Shown: positions 26,309 to 36,087 of the stretch, piece after piece
How positions within the stretch are numbered: the stretch's first letter is position 1
Layout: the number at the start of each line of letters is the position of its first letter
From: an uncultured Lachnospiraceae bacterium
GTDB taxonomy: Bacteria; Bacillota; Clostridia; Lachnospirales; Lachnospiraceae
DNA length: 64,000 nucleotides
Direction of reading: 5' to 3'
Assembly: GCA_934437985.1 (NCBI GenBank)
Contig: CAKSBI010000006.1
Coordinates: forward strand, 7,192-71,191
Translations under genes and position numbers: made by a program
Notes under the pieces: model-generated
The model's input: only the letters and a program-made list of their open reading frames with translations
Told to the model about the DNA's origin: nothing
Database searches by the model: none

Positions 26309-26761
26309 ATGGAATTAGTTATATTCAGAGTTAATGGTCAGCCATATGGTATGAAGATAGATTACCTTGAAGGAATCGAAGCCATTGAAAATGTAACCCC
26401 GGTAGCAAATGCACCGGCTAATATTATTGGAATAGCTAATATCAGGGGTGAAGTGGTTCCGGTGTTAGACCTGGCTGCAAGATTTGGAACCAGGTGTATA
26501 GCTGAGAGACCGCAGTACCTTCTCATACGGATTAATGGTGAACCGATGTGCTTCAGGGTTGATTCTGTAGATGGAATGAAGGTTTATGCTTCCGAAGAGC
26601 TTATGGCGGTACCAAAGATTGTTATTGGTGCAAAGACAAAGTATATCAGCAGTGCGATTAAGACTGATATGGATGAACTCGGCCTTGTTATTATGCCGGA
26701 AAAGATAGTATCAGGTGATGAACAGCAGACAATCGCAGAATTTGTATCGGGAATGCAGTAA
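26309..26761 (+). CDS. CheW-like domain protein
   Basis: 150 residues; ATG 26309 follows GGGGAGG by 7 bases. The CheW fold is clear: ELVIFRVNGQPYGMKIDYLEGI, then NIIGIANIRGEVVPVLDL, then FRVDSVDGMKVY. CheW couples chemoreceptors to the CheA kinase. No other chemotaxis or flagellar gene is in the window, so this may be one of several CheW copies or a component acting elsewhere. It lies 32 bases behind prfB. Confidence 0.88.
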   Translation: MELVIFRVNGQPYGMKIDYLEGIEAIENVTPVANAPANIIGIANIRGEVVPVLDLAARFGTRCIAERPQYLLIRINGEPMCFRVDSVDGMKVYASEELMAVPKIVIGAKTKYISSAIKTDMDELGLVIMPEKIVSGDEQQTIAEFVSGMQ

Positions 26762-26790
26762 GAGGATAATTAAATGGAGGTAAAGATATA

Positions 26791-28005
26791 ATGAGTAAAG
26801 TGGCAGTAATGGGATATGGAACAGTAGGTTCAGGTGTGGTTGAAGTAATAAGCACTAATCAGGCATCCATAGCTAAGAGGGCTGGAGAGGATGTTACGGT
26901 TAAGTATGTGCTTGATCTCAGGGATTTTCCCGGCTCACCGGTAGAGGATATTCTTGTTAAGGATGTTAATGTGATCATTAATGACCCTGAGATTGATGTA
27001 GTGGTAGAGACAATGGGAGGACTTCATCCTGCATATGAATTCGTTAAGTCTTCACTTGAAGCCGGTAAGAGCGTATGTACATCAAACAAAGAGCTTGTTG
27101 CAAAGTTTGGGGCAGAGCTTCTTAAGCTTGCGAGGGAGAATAATGTCAACTTCTTGTTTGAGGCCAGTGTAGGTGGTGGCATTCCTATTATCCGTCCACT
27201 TAAGTCTTCGCTTACGGCAGATGAGATTGAAGAGATTACAGGAATACTTAATGGAACAACTAATTATATCCTTACCAAGATGAGGGACAATGGCTCTGAT
27301 TTTGACGAGGTTCTTAAAGAGGCACAGGAGCTCGGATATGCAGAGCGTAATCCGGAAGCAGATGTTGAAGGATATGATGCATGCCGTAAGATTGCAATAC
27401 TTACCTCTCTTGCTTATGGCAGACAGGTTGATTTTGAGGATATATATACAGAGGGAATTACAAAGATTACGGCAGAGGATTTCAGATATGCCGATAAGAT
27501 AAATGCTACGATCAAAATTGTTGGAACAAGTAAGCTTGTTAATGGTAAAGTAAGTGCCATGGTTGCACCTGTAATGATTAAAAGTAATAATCCGTTATAT
27601 GGTGTTGATGATGTGTTCAATGGGATATTTGTACGCGGTAATATGCTCGGTGATGTTATGTTTTACGGAAAGGGCGCAGGTAAGCTGCCTACTGCAAGCG
27701 CAGTTGTATCTGATGTTGTTGAAGCTGTCAAGCAAAAGGGAACGAACATCATGACTATATGGAGCGCAGATAAGCAGGAGATTCTTCCTTTTGATGAAGC
27801 TGAGCACAGATTCTTTGTACGTGTTAAGGAAGCTGATGGAATTGTAGAGCATATTGAGTCAGTATTTGATGAAGACATTACACCAATTGATGTTGGAATT
27901 TCAGGGGAATCAGCATTTATAACAGGAGTGCTGAAGGAGAGTGACTTCAAGGCAAAGAAGGCGCAGATTCCTGAGGTTATTACAAGTATCAGGGTAATGT
28001 TCTGA
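26791..28005 (+). CDS. hom: Homoserine dehydrogenase
   Basis: 404 residues. It reduces aspartate semialdehyde to homoserine on the threonine/methionine branch of the aspartate pathway. Visible features are the NAD(P)-binding GYGTVGSG (8-15), SNKELVAKFG, the active-site region GGGIPIIRPL and LNGTTNYILTKM, and a C-terminal ACT-type domain (HRFFVRVKEADGIVEHIESVF region, split here) for feedback by threonine. It leads a three-gene amino-acid set with the iPGM-like protein and aspartokinase; spacing is 46 and 31 bases. Confidence 0.96.
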   Translation: MSKVAVMGYGTVGSGVVEVISTNQASIAKRAGEDVTVKYVLDLRDFPGSPVEDILVKDVNVIINDPEIDVVVETMGGLHPAYEFVKSSLEAGKSVCTSNKELVAKFGAELLKLARENNVNFLFEASVGGGIPIIRPLKSSLTADEIEEITGILNGTTNYILTKMRDNGSDFDEVLKEAQELGYAERNPEADVEGYDACRKIAILTSLAYGRQVDFEDIYTEGITKITAEDFRYADKINATIKIVGTSKLVNGKVSAMVAPVMIKSNNPLYGVDDVFNGIFVRGNMLGDVMFYGKGAGKLPTASAVVSDVVEAVKQKGTNIMTIWSADKQEILPFDEAEHRFFVRVKEADGIVEHIESVFDEDITPIDVGISGESAFITGVLKESDFKAKKAQIPEVITSIRVMF

Positions 28006-28051
28006 TTAACTGCACTGAATTTGAACGATGTATTGAAAGGAAGTAATTATA

Positions 28052-29251
28052 ATGAAATATGTAGTTGTACTTGGGGATGGAATGGCAGATGAAAAGATTG
28101 AGGCTCTCGGTGGAAAGACCCCTTTAGAGTACGCTGACACCCCTACTCTTGATAAGCTTTCCGCAATGTCAGAGATCGGAATGGTTGCTACGATTCCGGA
28201 GGGAATGAAGCCTGGCAGTGATACAGCTAATCTTGCTGTACTTGGATATAATCCTAAAAAGTATTACACCGGAAGGTCACCGCTTGAGGCACTTAGTATC
28301 GGAGTTGATATGGAGGATACAGATATTGCTATAAGATGCAATATTGTAACAGTATCTGATGATGACAAGCCATACGAAGAGAAGACGATCATTGACCATA
28401 GTTCAGGGGAGATAACAACAGAAGAAGCCGCTAAGCTTATTGAGGCTGTTAAGGCTGAGCTTGAGGATGATGTATACCAGTATTATGTTGGAACAAGCTA
28501 CAGACATCTTACGATATGGAAGGGCGGAAAGGTAGTTGAATTGGTACCGCCGCATGATATACTTGGAAAGGTTATTGGAGATTACCTTCCGGAGGATAAG
28601 AAGCTTAGGGAGTTTATGAAGCGTTCTTATGATATACTTAATAATCATCCGGTTAACCTTGACAGGGCAGAACGTGGGCTTAATAAGGCTAATTCTATAT
28701 GGTTCTGGGGAGCAGGAACAAAGCCTGCACTGGATTCATTTGAAGGAAAGTACCATAAAAAGGGTGCCATGATTTCAGCGGTAGACCTGCTTAAGGGAAT
28801 TGCTGTTGGAACAGGAATGGTTAATATATCAGTTCCCGGTGCTGATGGTACACTTAATACCAATTATGAAGGCAAGGCCGACGCTGCAGTAAAGACTTTG
28901 CTTGAAGATGGCAATGATTTCGTGTATATTCATATGGAGGCACCGGATGAGATGGGTCATCAGGGAAGCCTGCAGAACAAAATAACGGCTATTGAATATC
29001 TTGATAGCAGGGTACTTAAAACCGTATATGAGAAGTTAAGCAGATCCGGTGAAGATTTCAGGATTCTTGTCATGCCGGATCATCCGACACCTGTAAGAGT
29101 CCGTACCCATACATCTGATCCTATACCATATATGCTGTATGACAGTACTAATGAGGGAGCTTATTCTCATACTTATTGTGAAAAGGATGCAGCTGCAAGC
29201 GGCAAAATGTTTGCAGAAGGCTATAAATTAATGGATTACTTTCTCAGGTAA
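28052..29251 (+). CDS. iPGM-like phosphomutase family protein, proposed homoserine kinase
   Basis: 399 residues with the alkaline-phosphatase/archaeal-type phosphoglycerate mutase fold: VVLGDGMADEKIE at the start, KPGSDTANLAVLGY, YIHMEAPDEMGHQG, and VMPDHPTPVR. Such proteins can be annotated as cofactor-independent phosphoglycerate mutase, but a subfamily in Clostridia and relatives has been proposed as a non-orthologous homoserine kinase because it sits beside hom and aspartokinase genes. That is exactly the context here, and no classical thrB is adjacent. Metal ligands Asp and His are present. The kinase role is inference from context. Confidence 0.85.
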   Translation: MKYVVVLGDGMADEKIEALGGKTPLEYADTPTLDKLSAMSEIGMVATIPEGMKPGSDTANLAVLGYNPKKYYTGRSPLEALSIGVDMEDTDIAIRCNIVTVSDDDKPYEEKTIIDHSSGEITTEEAAKLIEAVKAELEDDVYQYYVGTSYRHLTIWKGGKVVELVPPHDILGKVIGDYLPEDKKLREFMKRSYDILNNHPVNLDRAERGLNKANSIWFWGAGTKPALDSFEGKYHKKGAMISAVDLLKGIAVGTGMVNISVPGADGTLNTNYEGKADAAVKTLLEDGNDFVYIHMEAPDEMGHQGSLQNKITAIEYLDSRVLKTVYEKLSRSGEDFRILVMPDHPTPVRVRTHTSDPIPYMLYDSTNEGAYSHTYCEKDAAASGKMFAEGYKLMDYFLR

Positions 29252-29282
29252 TCCGCAGAATGAATCATTATAGGAGGAAGTT

Positions 29283-30494
29283 ATGCTTGTAGTTAAGAAG
29301 TTCGGTGGAACATCTGTAGCCGACAAAGACAGAATATACAACGTTGCAAGACGTTGTGTGGAAGAGTACAAAAAAGGCAATCAGGTAGTAGTAGTATTGT
29401 CAGCAATGGGAAAACAGACAGATGTATTAATTCAGATGGCTAAGGAGATATCTCCAAACCCTTCTAAGAGAGAGATGGATATGCTTTTCACAACAGGTGA
29501 GCAGACATCAGTTGCACTTGCTGCCATGGCGATTAATGAGCTTGGGGTACCGGCAGTGTCGCTTAATGCGTTCCAGGTTGCAATGCATACCTCATCAGTT
29601 TATGGTAATGCAAGACTTAAGAGAATTGATACAGAAAGAATCAAGTACGAGCTTTCTAATAATAAGATAGTTCTTGTAACAGGATTTCAGGGTATTAATC
29701 AGTATAATGATTACACTACTCTTGGACGTGGTGGTTCAGATACGACAGCAGTTGCGCTTGCTGCTGCACTTCATGCTGATGCATGTGAGATATATACAGA
29801 TGTAGACGGTGTATATACAGCTGACCCGAGATATGTAAAGAATGCACGTAAAATGGATGAGATAACGTATGATGAGATGCTTGAGCTTGCCAGTTTTGGG
29901 GCTGGGGTTCTTCATAACAGGTCCGTTGAGATGGCTAAAAAATATGGCGTACAGCTTGTAGTACGTTCAAGTTTAAATGATCATGAAGGCACAATTGTCA
30001 GGGAGGATGTTAAGATGGAAAAGATGCTTGTAAGCGGAGTTGCTTGCGATAAAAATGTTACACAGATTGCTTTGTTGGGACTTAAGGATAAGCCGGGAGT
30101 TGCTTTTAAGTTGTTCCATCATTTGGCAAATCATAACGTTAATGTAGATATGATTCTCCAGTCAGTCGGAAGAGATGGTACAAAGGATATCAGTTTTACT
30201 GTAACTGAGGATATGACAGATACAGCTATTGAGACAATTGAAAGACATCAGGGTAAGAGTCTTGAGTATGCTTCGCTTAATGTAACAAGGGATGTTGCAA
30301 AAGTATCTATTGTAGGAGCCGGTATGATGAGTAATGCCGGTGTCGCAGCTAAGATGTTTGAGGCAATATATGATGCCAATATCAATATTATGCAGATATC
30401 TACATCAGAGATAAGGGTTACTGTACTTATTGATGAGAAGTACTCAGAGCGTGCGCTTGTATCAGTACATGATGCTTTCGGGCTTGCTGAATAA
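29283..30494 (+). CDS. Aspartokinase
   Basis: 403 residues. It phosphorylates aspartate as the first step to lysine, threonine and methionine. The amino-acid kinase domain begins VKKFGGTSVADKDR and contains GRGGSDTTAVALAAAL and EIYTDVDGVYTADPR; two ACT repeats fill residues about 265-403 (LGLKDKPGVAFKLFHHLA, SIVGAGMMSNAGVAAKMF), which sense the end products. AGGAGG precedes the ATG. The monofunctional two-ACT form is typical of Gram-positives; which isozyme (lysine or threonine controlled) cannot be told. Confidence 0.96.
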   Translation: MLVVKKFGGTSVADKDRIYNVARRCVEEYKKGNQVVVVLSAMGKQTDVLIQMAKEISPNPSKREMDMLFTTGEQTSVALAAMAINELGVPAVSLNAFQVAMHTSSVYGNARLKRIDTERIKYELSNNKIVLVTGFQGINQYNDYTTLGRGGSDTTAVALAAALHADACEIYTDVDGVYTADPRYVKNARKMDEITYDEMLELASFGAGVLHNRSVEMAKKYGVQLVVRSSLNDHEGTIVREDVKMEKMLVSGVACDKNVTQIALLGLKDKPGVAFKLFHHLANHNVNVDMILQSVGRDGTKDISFTVTEDMTDTAIETIERHQGKSLEYASLNVTRDVAKVSIVGAGMMSNAGVAAKMFEAIYDANINIMQISTSEIRVTVLIDEKYSERALVSVHDAFGLAE

Positions 30495-30523
30495 CACGTA
30501 ATTGTATAACAGGAGAGACTATT

Positions 30524-31429
30524 ATGATATCTAATTCTGTGATTACGGCAATGGTTATAACTGTAGTTATTTCTGCACTGGCGATGATCGTACCATTTGG
30601 AATTATATTTTTCACATCAAGAAAAAAAGAGACCGGGGCCTGGTCATCACTGGGTCTCGGAGTTCTTGGCCAGTTCTGGTCACAGTATCTGTTATTAATT
30701 CCTGTAGTAGCACTACTTACAATATTTGGATGGTTTAAAAATCTTTCAACAGATAACTCATATTATTTGCTGTATGTAATCATAACATCAATAATTCTGG
30801 TTATACTCGCTGCATTAGGAATGGTATGGGGTGTGTGGCTCATGAACAGACATACACCGTCATTGTACAGGGCAATGTGTACCGGAATCGGATTTGCGGG
30901 AGTAAAGGTATTCAGTCTTATTGTTTCATATGTAAGTTATATAGGGTACTGCAAAGAGATTAATTCTACAGGGATTGAGGTATTCAAAAGCAATATGCTG
31001 AGTAACAGCAATACCCTTGACGCTGAAAGTGTAGATAATCTTATCAGACAGCTTACAGATGCTAATGTTATTAATCTTATTATGGAAGGTATTAATATAG
31101 TATTTATGGTTGCTGTGGAGGTTGCACTGGCAGCTCTTATATATGAGGGTCTGATAAGGAAGAAGCTTCTAAAGGCGGCAGTAATTGCAACAGGAATTAA
31201 TTTTGTGTATGTGTTTGCGGGAACAGTGATCGGAGCATTGTCGACGGACAAGCTTGGCAATATAATAAGTAAGAATACAGGCAGTATAATATACGATGTG
31301 TTCATGCTTATATGGGGACTTGTTTCTATATGGTTTGTATATGGTGCTGTATGCAGGTATAAGATAGTGCTTAAGGAAGGTCCGTATGCACATTATGCAT
31401 ATTTTGAGAAAAAGGATAACGAGGCGTAG
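30524..31429 (+). CDS. Multi-spanning membrane protein of unknown function
   Basis: 301 residues with about seven helices and one soluble loop (about 150-185, rich in Asn/Asp/Ser). GGAGAG precedes the ATG. The layout is somewhat like YhfC-family membrane proteins, but I cannot see the motifs needed to assign a protease function. It lies 29 bases behind aspartokinase and closes that gene run with a terminator. A transport role is possible but unsupported. Confidence 0.55.
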   Translation: MISNSVITAMVITVVISALAMIVPFGIIFFTSRKKETGAWSSLGLGVLGQFWSQYLLLIPVVALLTIFGWFKNLSTDNSYYLLYVIITSIILVILAALGMVWGVWLMNRHTPSLYRAMCTGIGFAGVKVFSLIVSYVSYIGYCKEINSTGIEVFKSNMLSNSNTLDAESVDNLIRQLTDANVINLIMEGINIVFMVAVEVALAALIYEGLIRKKLLKAAVIATGINFVYVFAGTVIGALSTDKLGNIISKNTGSIIYDVFMLIWGLVSIWFVYGAVCRYKIVLKEGPYAHYAYFEKKDNEA

Positions 31430-31453
31430 TGCAGTGATGTACTGCGCTTTTTG
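31428..31453 (+). terminator. Rho-independent terminator
   Basis: AGTGCAGT and ACTGCGCT (one G-U pair) around GATGT, followed by TTTTTG. The stem starts inside the stop codon of the membrane protein gene. Confidence 0.75.
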
Positions 31454-31518
31454 TTTACAGGAAGGTATGTGTCGTATACAGGACAGGTATACAGGTTCTT
31501 ATATGGAGGGGGATATGT

Positions 31519-33771
31519 ATGAAGTTTAATAATGGGTGCTGGCTTAAGAAAAAAGGGATTGAGAGCTTTTCACCGGAAGATGTATGGGAGAGAAGTCTTG
31601 TGCAGGATAATACAGTGCTTAGATTATATGCGCCGGCACATAAACTATATAACAGGGGCTGTACACTGGGTGGAGTAACATTTACAATTAATGTAAGGGT
31701 ACCGGTTGAAGGAGTATATCTGATCAGTCTTACACATTTTGAAGGAGATAATGATATAAGCCCTTCATGTATTGAGAAGGATATATATGATAATTGTAAA
31801 AAGCTTAATACATCAGATGACCTGATGATAATTTATAGTGGCAATACAAGGCTGGAGATTACTGATGATGTAAAGTTTACATTTTACCGGGGTGACCGGT
31901 ATCTTACCTGTATTAATCCGTCTGATATAATATATGTGCGTGAAGATGGACATGGGGATGCCTATATAGGCACTGATGATGTTAATTATATTGGTGCTGC
32001 AACTAACATAGCGGTTGATGAACATATATATGGGCTTGGAGAACGGTTTGGCCCATTGGTTAAAAATGGACAGTCAGTTGCAATGTGGAATGAGGATGGA
32101 GGTACTTCTACAGAGCTGTCGTATAAGAACGTTCCATTTTATATGTCTGACAGAGGATATGGTGTATTTGTTAATAACACCGGACGGGTTGAGTATGAGG
32201 TTGGGAGCGAGCTTGTGAGAAAATGTGGATTCTCGGTCAGGGGTGAGCAGATAGAGTTTGCCGTGATATGTGCGGGCAGCAGCGGAGATAACAGATTAAA
32301 AGAGGTTTTAAGCAGTTATACAGAACTGACAGGCAGAGTACCTGTATTGCCGAAATGGTCATTTGGTTTGTGGCTCTCTACATCATTTACAACAGATTAT
32401 AACGAGGAAACAGTTATTAAGTTCATAGATGGTATGATAGAGAGAAAGATACCGCTTAGCGTATTTCATTTTGACTGCTTCTGGATGAGAGGAATGTCAT
32501 GGTGTAATTTTATGTGGGACAGGGATGCTTTTCCGGATCCGGAGGGTATGCTTTCGCGTATCAGGTCAAAAGGAATAAAAGTATGCGTATGGATTAATCC
32601 GTACATTGCACAGAACTCTGAATTATTCCATGAGGGCCTTGAAAATGGTTACTTTATTAAAAAAAACAATGGCAAAATATGGCAATGGGATATGTGGCAG
32701 CCTGGTATGGCAATAGTTGATTTTACTAACCCGGCTGCAAAGGAGTGGTATCAGTCACATCTTGAGAGACTGCTTGATATGGGAGTTGATTGTTTCAAGA
32801 CAGACTTTGGTGAGCGAATCCCATATCAGGGCGTTACATATTATGATGGTTCATCCCCGGAGCATATGCATAATTATTATGCATATATGTATAACCAGAC
32901 TGTATATGAGGTTATATTACGTAAAAGGGGCGAAGGTGAAGCTGTATTATTTGCAAGGAGCGCCTGTGCGGGCGGTCAGAAGTTCCCTGTCCACTGGGGA
33001 GGAGACTGTACTTCTGATTATGAATCAATGGCAGAGAGCCTCAGGGGAGGTCTGTCACTTATGATGTCCGGTTTTTCATTCTGGAGCCATGATATAGGAG
33101 GATTTGAAGACCGGTCATCGGAGGATGTATACAAAAGATGGGTTGCATTCGGTCTGCTATCGTCACATTCGAGAATGCATGGCAGCTCTTCATACAGGGT
33201 TCCGTGGAATTATGGGGATGAGGCTGTTGAGACTGCAAGGGAATTTGCCTGTCTGAAGAACAGGCTTATGCCATATATATATTCAGCCGCATGTGAGGCA
33301 CATGAGACAGGTGTACCGGTTGTAAGGACCATGATACTGGAATTCCCGGATGATCCTAATACAGCATATCTTGATAAGCAGTATATGCTTGGGGATTCAA
33401 TCCTTGTCGCTCCGGTATTTAATGATGAATGTAAGGTTATCCTGTATCTTCCGGAAGGAAAATGGACTTATTATTACACCAATGAAGTGTATGAGGGTGG
33501 AAGATACATTGTTATGGAGAATATCAGCTATAATGAGATACCATTATTTGTAAGAGAAGGTGCAGCAATTCCTATTGGTGAATGTGACAGTACACCGGAA
33601 TATGATTATACAGAAAATATCCGGCTCCACCTGTATCAGCCTTGTGATAATTATTCAAAGGACGTTGTAATACATAATGGAACCGGACACACAAAAAGAT
33701 TACATGCAGCTTATAAGGTCGGAGCTTCCGTCGCAGCGGATGATGGAATCAATATTGTGGTTCATCGATAA
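31519..33771 (+). CDS. GH31 alpha-xylosidase (YicI/XylS-like)
   Basis: 750 residues, no signal peptide, so cytoplasmic. It probably removes alpha-linked xylose from oligosaccharides of xyloglucan type. The catalytic nucleophile is Asp429 in DCFKTDFGERIP and the acid/base Asp496 in HWGGDCTSDYESM; SFWSHDIGGFE and SSHSRMHGSS are further GH31 motifs. The N-terminal beta-sandwich shows IYGLGERFGPL. GGAGGGGG precedes the ATG. The last 72 bases are also coding for the convergent GH3 gene. Some GH31 members are alpha-glucosidases, but the FGERIP sequence favours alpha-xylosidase. Confidence 0.9.
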   Translation: MKFNNGCWLKKKGIESFSPEDVWERSLVQDNTVLRLYAPAHKLYNRGCTLGGVTFTINVRVPVEGVYLISLTHFEGDNDISPSCIEKDIYDNCKKLNTSDDLMIIYSGNTRLEITDDVKFTFYRGDRYLTCINPSDIIYVREDGHGDAYIGTDDVNYIGAATNIAVDEHIYGLGERFGPLVKNGQSVAMWNEDGGTSTELSYKNVPFYMSDRGYGVFVNNTGRVEYEVGSELVRKCGFSVRGEQIEFAVICAGSSGDNRLKEVLSSYTELTGRVPVLPKWSFGLWLSTSFTTDYNEETVIKFIDGMIERKIPLSVFHFDCFWMRGMSWCNFMWDRDAFPDPEGMLSRIRSKGIKVCVWINPYIAQNSELFHEGLENGYFIKKNNGKIWQWDMWQPGMAIVDFTNPAAKEWYQSHLERLLDMGVDCFKTDFGERIPYQGVTYYDGSSPEHMHNYYAYMYNQTVYEVILRKRGEGEAVLFARSACAGGQKFPVHWGGDCTSDYESMAESLRGGLSLMMSGFSFWSHDIGGFEDRSSEDVYKRWVAFGLLSSHSRMHGSSSYRVPWNYGDEAVETAREFACLKNRLMPYIYSAACEAHETGVPVVRTMILEFPDDPNTAYLDKQYMLGDSILVAPVFNDECKVILYLPEGKWTYYYTNEVYEGGRYIVMENISYNEIPLFVREGAAIPIGECDSTPEYDYTENIRLHLYQPCDNYSKDVVIHNGTGHTKRLHAAYKVGASVAADDGINIVVHR

Positions 33772-35943
33772 TGTAACATTATCTTCAAGGCGTATATCGG
33801 ATACGCTATGGCCTAATTTGATACTGTAATTACCCTTTACGGCTCTGAAGCCGTGAGCTGATTCATCGTAATAAGCGAATGAAGAAGGTCCGGCCTGGAG
33901 CCTTACTTTTACAGCTTCACCTGCTTTAACATGAACCTTTTTGAAGCCCTTAAGCTCAAGTGGCGGGCGGTCAGTCATATTATTCCCATCAGCAATGAAC
34001 ATCATTACAACCTCTGAGCCATCCATATCACCGGTATTGGTTATAGTGCATTCAACTATAAAATTATCATATTCAACAGAGCACACGTCACCTTCACAGT
34101 GTGTCACTGGTTCTTTGGTTATTATCAGGTTGGAATAGCTAAAGTCAGTATATGAAAGTCCGTGACCGAATTCAAATACAGGCTTAATATTGTTCTTCAT
34201 AAAATGCCTGTAGCCAACATATATGCCCTCTGAATATCTGCAGCTTCTTGAACCGTTATCATCAGTAGTTCCGGGATATTCACCAACAGAGTGTGAAGGA
34301 TAATCATTAATATCTGCTGCAAATGTTACAGGAAGCCTTCCGGAGGGATTACATAGCCCGAAGATTACTTCTCCAAGTGCAGTGCCTCCGTGCATGCCGT
34401 TCATGCTGCTCCATAATATGCATTTTGCCCTGTGTGCAAAGCCTGCCATGTTAACTGCGGAGCCGGACTGTATATATATTATGGTATCAGGGTTAACATC
34501 AAGCAGGGCATTTATTACTGTATCCTGATTATATGGAAGCTCATATGAAGTCCTGTCAAAGCCTTCCGTATCGTATGCCCTGTTAAGGCCTCCTATATAG
34601 ATAACCTCATCGCATTCGCGTGCAAGAGAGACCGCTTCGTCCAAAAGCCTTTTAGCTTCATAAGTAAGCTTGTCTGTATCTGTATCCGGGCCGGTACTAT
34701 CAGGAATGCTGTCAAGGCTTGATGCCTGCCAGTTAACTTCACCATTGGTGTTATCGGCATTGTCAACAAGATATCCCGGGCAGCAGCTGAGTGTAACGTT
34801 AGCTCCCGATACCATGTTAATTCCAAGGTATGGTGTGATCTCAAAGAGGGCATTAACCTCAGAGCTTCCTCCTCCGTGGGCTATCCGTCTTGTTGCGGCA
34901 TCACCTATAACAGCTATGCGTTTAGGCTTATCACGGCCAAGTGGCAGTATATTGCCATCGTTTTTAAGAAGTACGATACTTTCTCTTGCGGTATTAAGCA
35001 GTGCTTCATGGTGTGAGGGGGTATTATAGCAGCCTGTTTTCCGGTCAGGCTCTCCGATTTTTAAGGTATTTTCAAGCTTAAGGATTCGTTTTATACGTTC
35101 GTCAATTACTGTCATTGGAACATTTCCTGCCTCAACTTCAGCCTCCAGCCTGTCTGCATAAAAGTAATCATCAAAATCAGTACTTACACCCATTTCAATA
35201 TCTACACCATTTAATGCTGAAGCGGTTGTACTGTGTACAGCACCCCAGTCAGATATTATAACGCCTTCATAATTCCATTCATCACGAAGGATATCCGTCA
35301 TTAGAAGCTTGCTTTCACTTGCAAAGCAGCCTCTTATTTTGTTATATGAGCACATGATAGTGTAAGAACCTGCCAGCTGGGTTGCTGCCCTGAAAGCCGG
35401 GAGATATATTTCATACAGAGCCCTGTCATCAATAACAACATCAACAGACATGCGGTCCTTCTCCTGATTGTTCAGTGCAAAGTGCTTGACACATGCAGCA
35501 ACATCGTTTTCCTGGATTCCGATAATCTCGGCAGCAGCCAGTATTCCGGTTAAAAACGGATCCTCGCTCATGTATTCAAAGTTGCGTCCACAAAGTGGTG
35601 TGCGGTGAATGTTGATACCGGGAGCAAGAATAATATCCTTGCCACGTCCCCTTGCCTCTTCTCCAAGGACATAGCCGGAAGCGTGGGCGGTGGCAGGGTT
35701 CCATGTAGCTGCAATTGCAGCACCGGATGGAAGCCAGGAGCTGTAACTGAGCTCTTCGTCTTTTTTTATCCATGCGTTATCTTCAAAGTTGAACCTTACA
35801 CCGCATGGACCATCAGACATGACAAGTGCCGGAATGTCATGCCCCGGCACATCCCCGTTTTTAAAAAGGGCTGCCCCATGGATCATATCAATTTTTTCGC
35901 TAAGTGAAAGATTGTCTGTAATATCCTGAATGTTAGTATGCAT
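33700..35943 (-). CDS. GH3 beta-glycosidase (beta-glucosidase or beta-xylosidase)
   Basis: 747 residues, no signal peptide. The barrel domain contains KHFALNNQE, MCSYNKIRG and the nucleophile Asp232 in IISDWGAVHS. The second alpha/beta domain begins SIVLLKNDGNILPL. The C-terminal fibronectin III-like domain (about 640-720) ends GFRAVKGNYSIKLG. It likely removes terminal beta-linked glucose or xylose from imported oligosaccharides, working with the GH31 enzyme encoded opposite. AAGGAGG lies upstream. The final 24 codons overlap the end of the GH31 gene on the other strand. Confidence 0.9.
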   Translation of the reverse strand: MHTNIQDITDNLSLSEKIDMIHGAALFKNGDVPGHDIPALVMSDGPCGVRFNFEDNAWIKKDEELSYSSWLPSGAAIAATWNPATAHASGYVLGEEARGRGKDIILAPGINIHRTPLCGRNFEYMSEDPFLTGILAAAEIIGIQENDVAACVKHFALNNQEKDRMSVDVVIDDRALYEIYLPAFRAATQLAGSYTIMCSYNKIRGCFASESKLLMTDILRDEWNYEGVIISDWGAVHSTTASALNGVDIEMGVSTDFDDYFYADRLEAEVEAGNVPMTVIDERIKRILKLENTLKIGEPDRKTGCYNTPSHHEALLNTARESIVLLKNDGNILPLGRDKPKRIAVIGDAATRRIAHGGGSSEVNALFEITPYLGINMVSGANVTLSCCPGYLVDNADNTNGEVNWQASSLDSIPDSTGPDTDTDKLTYEAKRLLDEAVSLARECDEVIYIGGLNRAYDTEGFDRTSYELPYNQDTVINALLDVNPDTIIYIQSGSAVNMAGFAHRAKCILWSSMNGMHGGTALGEVIFGLCNPSGRLPVTFAADINDYPSHSVGEYPGTTDDNGSRSCRYSEGIYVGYRHFMKNNIKPVFEFGHGLSYTDFSYSNLIITKEPVTHCEGDVCSVEYDNFIVECTITNTGDMDGSEVVMMFIADGNNMTDRPPLELKGFKKVHVKAGEAVKVRLQAGPSSFAYYDESAHGFRAVKGNYSIKLGHSVSDIRLEDNVTLSMNHNIDSIIRCDGSSDLISCM

Positions 35944-35981
35944 TGTTAAATGTATACCTCCTTTATTAGATAATCACCGTT

Positions 35982-36010
35982 ATTATACATTAGATAATGG
36001 AGCCGGACAA
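35982..36010 (-). promoter_or_regulatory. Sigma-A-type promoter for the GH3 gene
   Basis: Minus strand: TTGTCC (36010-36005), 17 bases, TATAAT (35987-35982). Confidence 0.6.
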
Positions 36011-36019
36011 TAATTGATA

Positions 36020-36048
36020 TTGGAATATTTGAAAAAAGATGTTATAAT
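36020..36048 (+). promoter_or_regulatory. Sigma-A-type promoter for the small acidic protein
   Basis: TTGGAA (36020-36025), 17 bases, TATAAT (36043-36048). It is divergent from and 9 bases away from the GH3 promoter. Confidence 0.55.
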
Positions 36049-36087
36049 TCAGATAATACATTTGAAATGAATGGGGGATATGATGCT

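Noticed and set aside
31474..31495. GTATACAGG direct repeat before the GH31 gene as an operator
   Set aside because: Two copies 13 bases apart, but no promoter could be matched around it, and short AT-rich repeats like this can arise by chance.
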